A DNA stretch of 6,841 bases from DASTDY01 sp035478375 (GTDB lineage: Bacteria; Patescibacteriota; Saccharimonadia; Saccharimonadales; EFPC-124), in NCBI GenBank assembly GCA_035478375.1, contig DATIJQ010000061.1, positions 1 through 6,841 of the forward strand, read 5' to 3'. The notes under the pieces were generated by a model. It had not been told where the DNA came from, made no database searches, and saw nothing but the letters and a program-made list of their open reading frames with translations. Below are positions 5,469-6,841 of this stretch, one piece after another. How positions within the stretch are numbered: position 1 is the first letter of the stretch; each line of letters begins with the position of its first letter. The position numbers were made by a program, and so were the translations under genes.

Positions 5469-5846
5469 ATGATATTGAATGACGAAGAGCACGCAATCAG
5501 CGTAGACGGCAAAACCTACCACTGCCCAATAGATGCAGGCATGCATTACATTGGCGGAAAGTGGAAAGCGGTTGCCATGTGGTACTTGCATGACGGTCCT
5601 AAACGTTACAGCGAACTGCGCCGGCTCATGAGTGGCATTACCGAGCGCATGCTCTCTAAGCAATTACGCGAACTGGAGCATGATGGGCTTATTACCCGGC
5701 GCGATTACCAAGAAGTTCCGCCACGCGTCGATTATATGCTCACCGAAGACGGCAAAAAACTGCTGCCTGCCCTGCAAGCTCTCTCCGACTGGAGCTTTGA
5801 ACTCTCGCAGCGGCGTGACACAATCATTGCCCTGCAACAAAACTGA
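5469..5846 (+). CDS. HxlR/DUF24 family winged-helix repressor, 125 aa
   Basis: This is a DNA-binding transcriptional regulator that should act as a dimer. The family signature is clear: C19-P-I-D in YHCPIDAGMHYIGGKWK, then LHDGPKRYSELRRLMSGIT, the recognition helix region E59-R-M-L-S-K-Q-L-R-E-L, and the wing RDYQEVPPRVDYMLTEDGKKL, followed by a C-terminal dimerisation helix (ALSDWSFEL). The conserved N-terminal Cys19 is the residue that senses quinones, aldehydes or thiol stress in several DUF24 proteins, so a similar trigger is possible here. The ATG at 5469 is preferred: it sits six bases after a TATAGT -10. In-frame ATGs at 5451 and 5385 would add unusual N-terminal residues, and the latter overlaps the MFS gene. 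It is divergent from the MFS-VOC operon and probably controls that operon and itself. It ends with TGA. Confidence 0.88.
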   Translation: MILNDEEHAISVDGKTYHCPIDAGMHYIGGKWKAVAMWYLHDGPKRYSELRRLMSGITERMLSKQLRELEHDGLITRRDYQEVPPRVDYMLTEDGKKLLPALQALSDWSFELSQRRDTIIALQQN

Positions 5847-5935
5847 TTAAATGGTACGTCCACTCTACTCGCGTGTCGCCGGAACATCTATCTTTTAAAA
5901 TGTGATCGGTTCTGTAAATGGGAACAATGCGCTGG

Positions 5936-5966
5936 GCGGGTGCGGAGCTTTTGGCCCCGCACCCGC
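5936..5966. terminator. Hairpin between convergent HxlR and alpha-CTD-like genes
   Basis: GCGGGTGCGG (5936-5945) pairs with CCGCACCCGC (5957-5966). Beyond one mismatch, GC/GC pairs close a TTTTG loop. It starts 17 bases past the stop of the minus-strand gene. No T-tract follows on either strand. The 89 bases between the HxlR stop and this stem hold nothing else I recognise. Confidence 0.6.
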
Positions 5967-5983
5967 GTTGAACACAGAGAGAG

Positions 5984-6820
5984 CTATTGCTTAGCGAACT
6001 TCAGCCCGGTGGACGCCACCCACCCAATGGTCGCATCAGCCAATGTCTCGGCTTCGGCCAGCAGAATCGCGCGCATTTCCTCGGGCAAGGTGGCTTTGCG
6101 CTCAGCGTCGCCACAAACAAAGGTGTCGATAACGTAGTCACGCCAGAGCTGACGCAATTCGTCTTCGGTCTTTTTGAGTATGTCGCCGAGGGTTACCATC
6201 TGTGCCCAGGTAAAAAAGCCGTCGCGGATGCCCCGCAACTGGCCCAGCTCCATGGTCGACTCCAAGGGTGCAAGGGTAGTCGCGACCCGAAGGTTCCATT
6301 GCCCATGGGAACGTAGGCGCTCCGGCAGCTCCACCCAAAAGCCCGCCGCCTTAGCCGTCGCCAGCTCTGTGGCTGTTGGCAGACGCAGGCCGTGCTGGCT
6401 CAAACAGAACTTAACGTCCTTCATGGCGCGGGCATTGCAGCGCTGCGCCAGCTCCTCCTCGGTATACAACAGCAAGGTGCCGACGTAAAAAATGCGCATA
6501 TCGGTCAGCGCAAGTCGAGTCTGCCACTTAATGCCGAGCAGGTCGGTAGGCATCCAGGCGACCTTTACCCAGACGTACATTGGCACCGGTACAGCGTCGT
6601 ACGGATACAGAGTAATGCCACCCTGATAACGAGTGGGTAGCACGGTCCGGCCTTCACGCGCGCTCTGGAGAGCGAGCAGCACGTCTTCTGGGTTGATTGG
6701 ACTACCCTTAGGAAGCCACAGCCGGTGCTTGATCTCATCCATGCGAAGCTCGACTCTGGCGAACATCCGAGGAGTAACCGTATACCTGCGATTGTCTCTG
6801 GCAGCCTGTTCAGCCGACAA
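5984..6820 (-). CDS. Protein with two RNA polymerase alpha-CTD-like helix-hairpin-helix modules, 278 aa
   Basis: The whole protein is not one I recognise, but two stretches align by eye with the alpha-subunit C-terminal domain. Residues about 102-148 (IFYVGTLLLYTEEEL, then SQHGLRLP) follow the pattern of E. coli IHYIGDLVQRTEVEL, then SRGLSL. Residues about 194-226 (MVTLGDILKKTEDEL) match the same first half. In module one the DNA-contacting Arg265 and Asn268 positions appear as Gln100 and Leu103, and the NLGKKS loop is not kept, so DNA binding may be altered or lost. Residues 1-100 are unassigned and contain a Y-rich strand region (70-90). There is no signal peptide or membrane segment. The start is a TTG eight bases after AAGGAGG; an in-frame GTG at 6829 sits inside the SD. 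It may be a transcription-associated or protein-binding factor. Confidence 0.65.
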   Translation of the reverse strand: MSAEQAARDNRRYTVTPRMFARVELRMDEIKHRLWLPKGSPINPEDVLLALQSAREGRTVLPTRYQGGITLYPYDAVPVPMYVWVKVAWMPTDLLGIKWQTRLALTDMRIFYVGTLLLYTEEELAQRCNARAMKDVKFCLSQHGLRLPTATELATAKAAGFWVELPERLRSHGQWNLRVATTLAPLESTMELGQLRGIRDGFFTWAQMVTLGDILKKTEDELRQLWRDYVIDTFVCGDAERKATLPEEMRAILLAEAETLADATIGWVASTGLKFAKQ

Positions 6821-6824
6821 GACA

Positions 6825-6835
6825 ATCACCTCCTT
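6825..6835 (-). promoter_or_regulatory. Very strong Shine-Dalgarno AAGGAGGTGAT
   Basis: On the minus strand AAGGAGGTGAT is complementary over 11 bases to the usual 16S rRNA 3' end. It fixes the start of the alpha-CTD-like gene at the TTG at 6820 rather than the GTG at 6829, which overlaps it. The reading frame stays open to the window edge, so this is the deciding evidence. Confidence 0.6.
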
Positions 6836-6841
6836 GTGTTC

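Noticed and set aside
5876..5915. Imperfect inverted pairing around TTTTAAAA after the HxlR gene
   Set aside because: The arms are short and interrupted, with no consistent stem; the hairpin at 5936-5966 is the convincing structure in that gap.

Overview
This is a compact bacterial window with no rRNA, tRNA, CRISPR array or insertion sequence. It holds nine protein genes; the first is cut off by the left edge. Intergenic gaps are short, and none exceeds about 160 bases. TGA appears to act as a normal stop (it ends the HxlR gene), so the recoded Gly-UGA candidate phyla are unlikely. A lipoprotein with an actinobacterial-style AMIN-like domain and an actinobacterial-style CHAP-like secreted enzyme point to a single-membrane, actinobacteria-associated lineage. 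A stand-alone protein with RNA polymerase alpha-CTD-like modules would fit Patescibacteria/Saccharibacteria. That placement is an inference only; no phylogenetic marker is present.

Layout. 1-408 (-) is a partial DUF1905/YdeI-like protein. 469-603 (+) is a 44-residue acidic small protein, divergent from it. 674-2323 (-) is a secreted CHAP-like cysteine amidase/peptidase followed by a thrombospondin type 3 segment and six calcium-motif beta-propeller-type repeats. 2505-3176 (-) is a lipoprotein with an AMIN-like domain. 3335-3736 (+) is a SnoaL/NTF2-like protein. 3806-4186 (-) and 4213-5406 (-) form a two-gene operon of a DHA1-type MFS exporter followed by a VOC (glyoxalase/bleomycin-resistance fold) protein. 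5469-5846 (+) is a divergent HxlR/DUF24 repressor. 5984-6820 (-) is a protein with two alpha-CTD-like modules.

How the genes work together. The HxlR repressor, MFS exporter and VOC protein form a plausible inducible efflux/detoxification cassette. The 62-bp gap between repressor and exporter contains overlapping divergent -35 boxes and an inverted repeat. The secreted CHAP-repeat protein and the lipoprotein are cell-surface products, on the same strand but separated by a hairpin.

Expression signals. Three genes (DUF1905, MFS, HxlR) have a -10 box ending exactly six bases before the ATG and no well-placed Shine-Dalgarno (SD) sequence, which predicts leaderless mRNAs. The other genes have SD sequences that range from strong to weak. 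GC-rich hairpins without a T-tract follow several genes. The most notable points are the leaderless/divergent promoter architecture, the alternating two-blade repeat, and the protein with two alpha-CTD-like modules.
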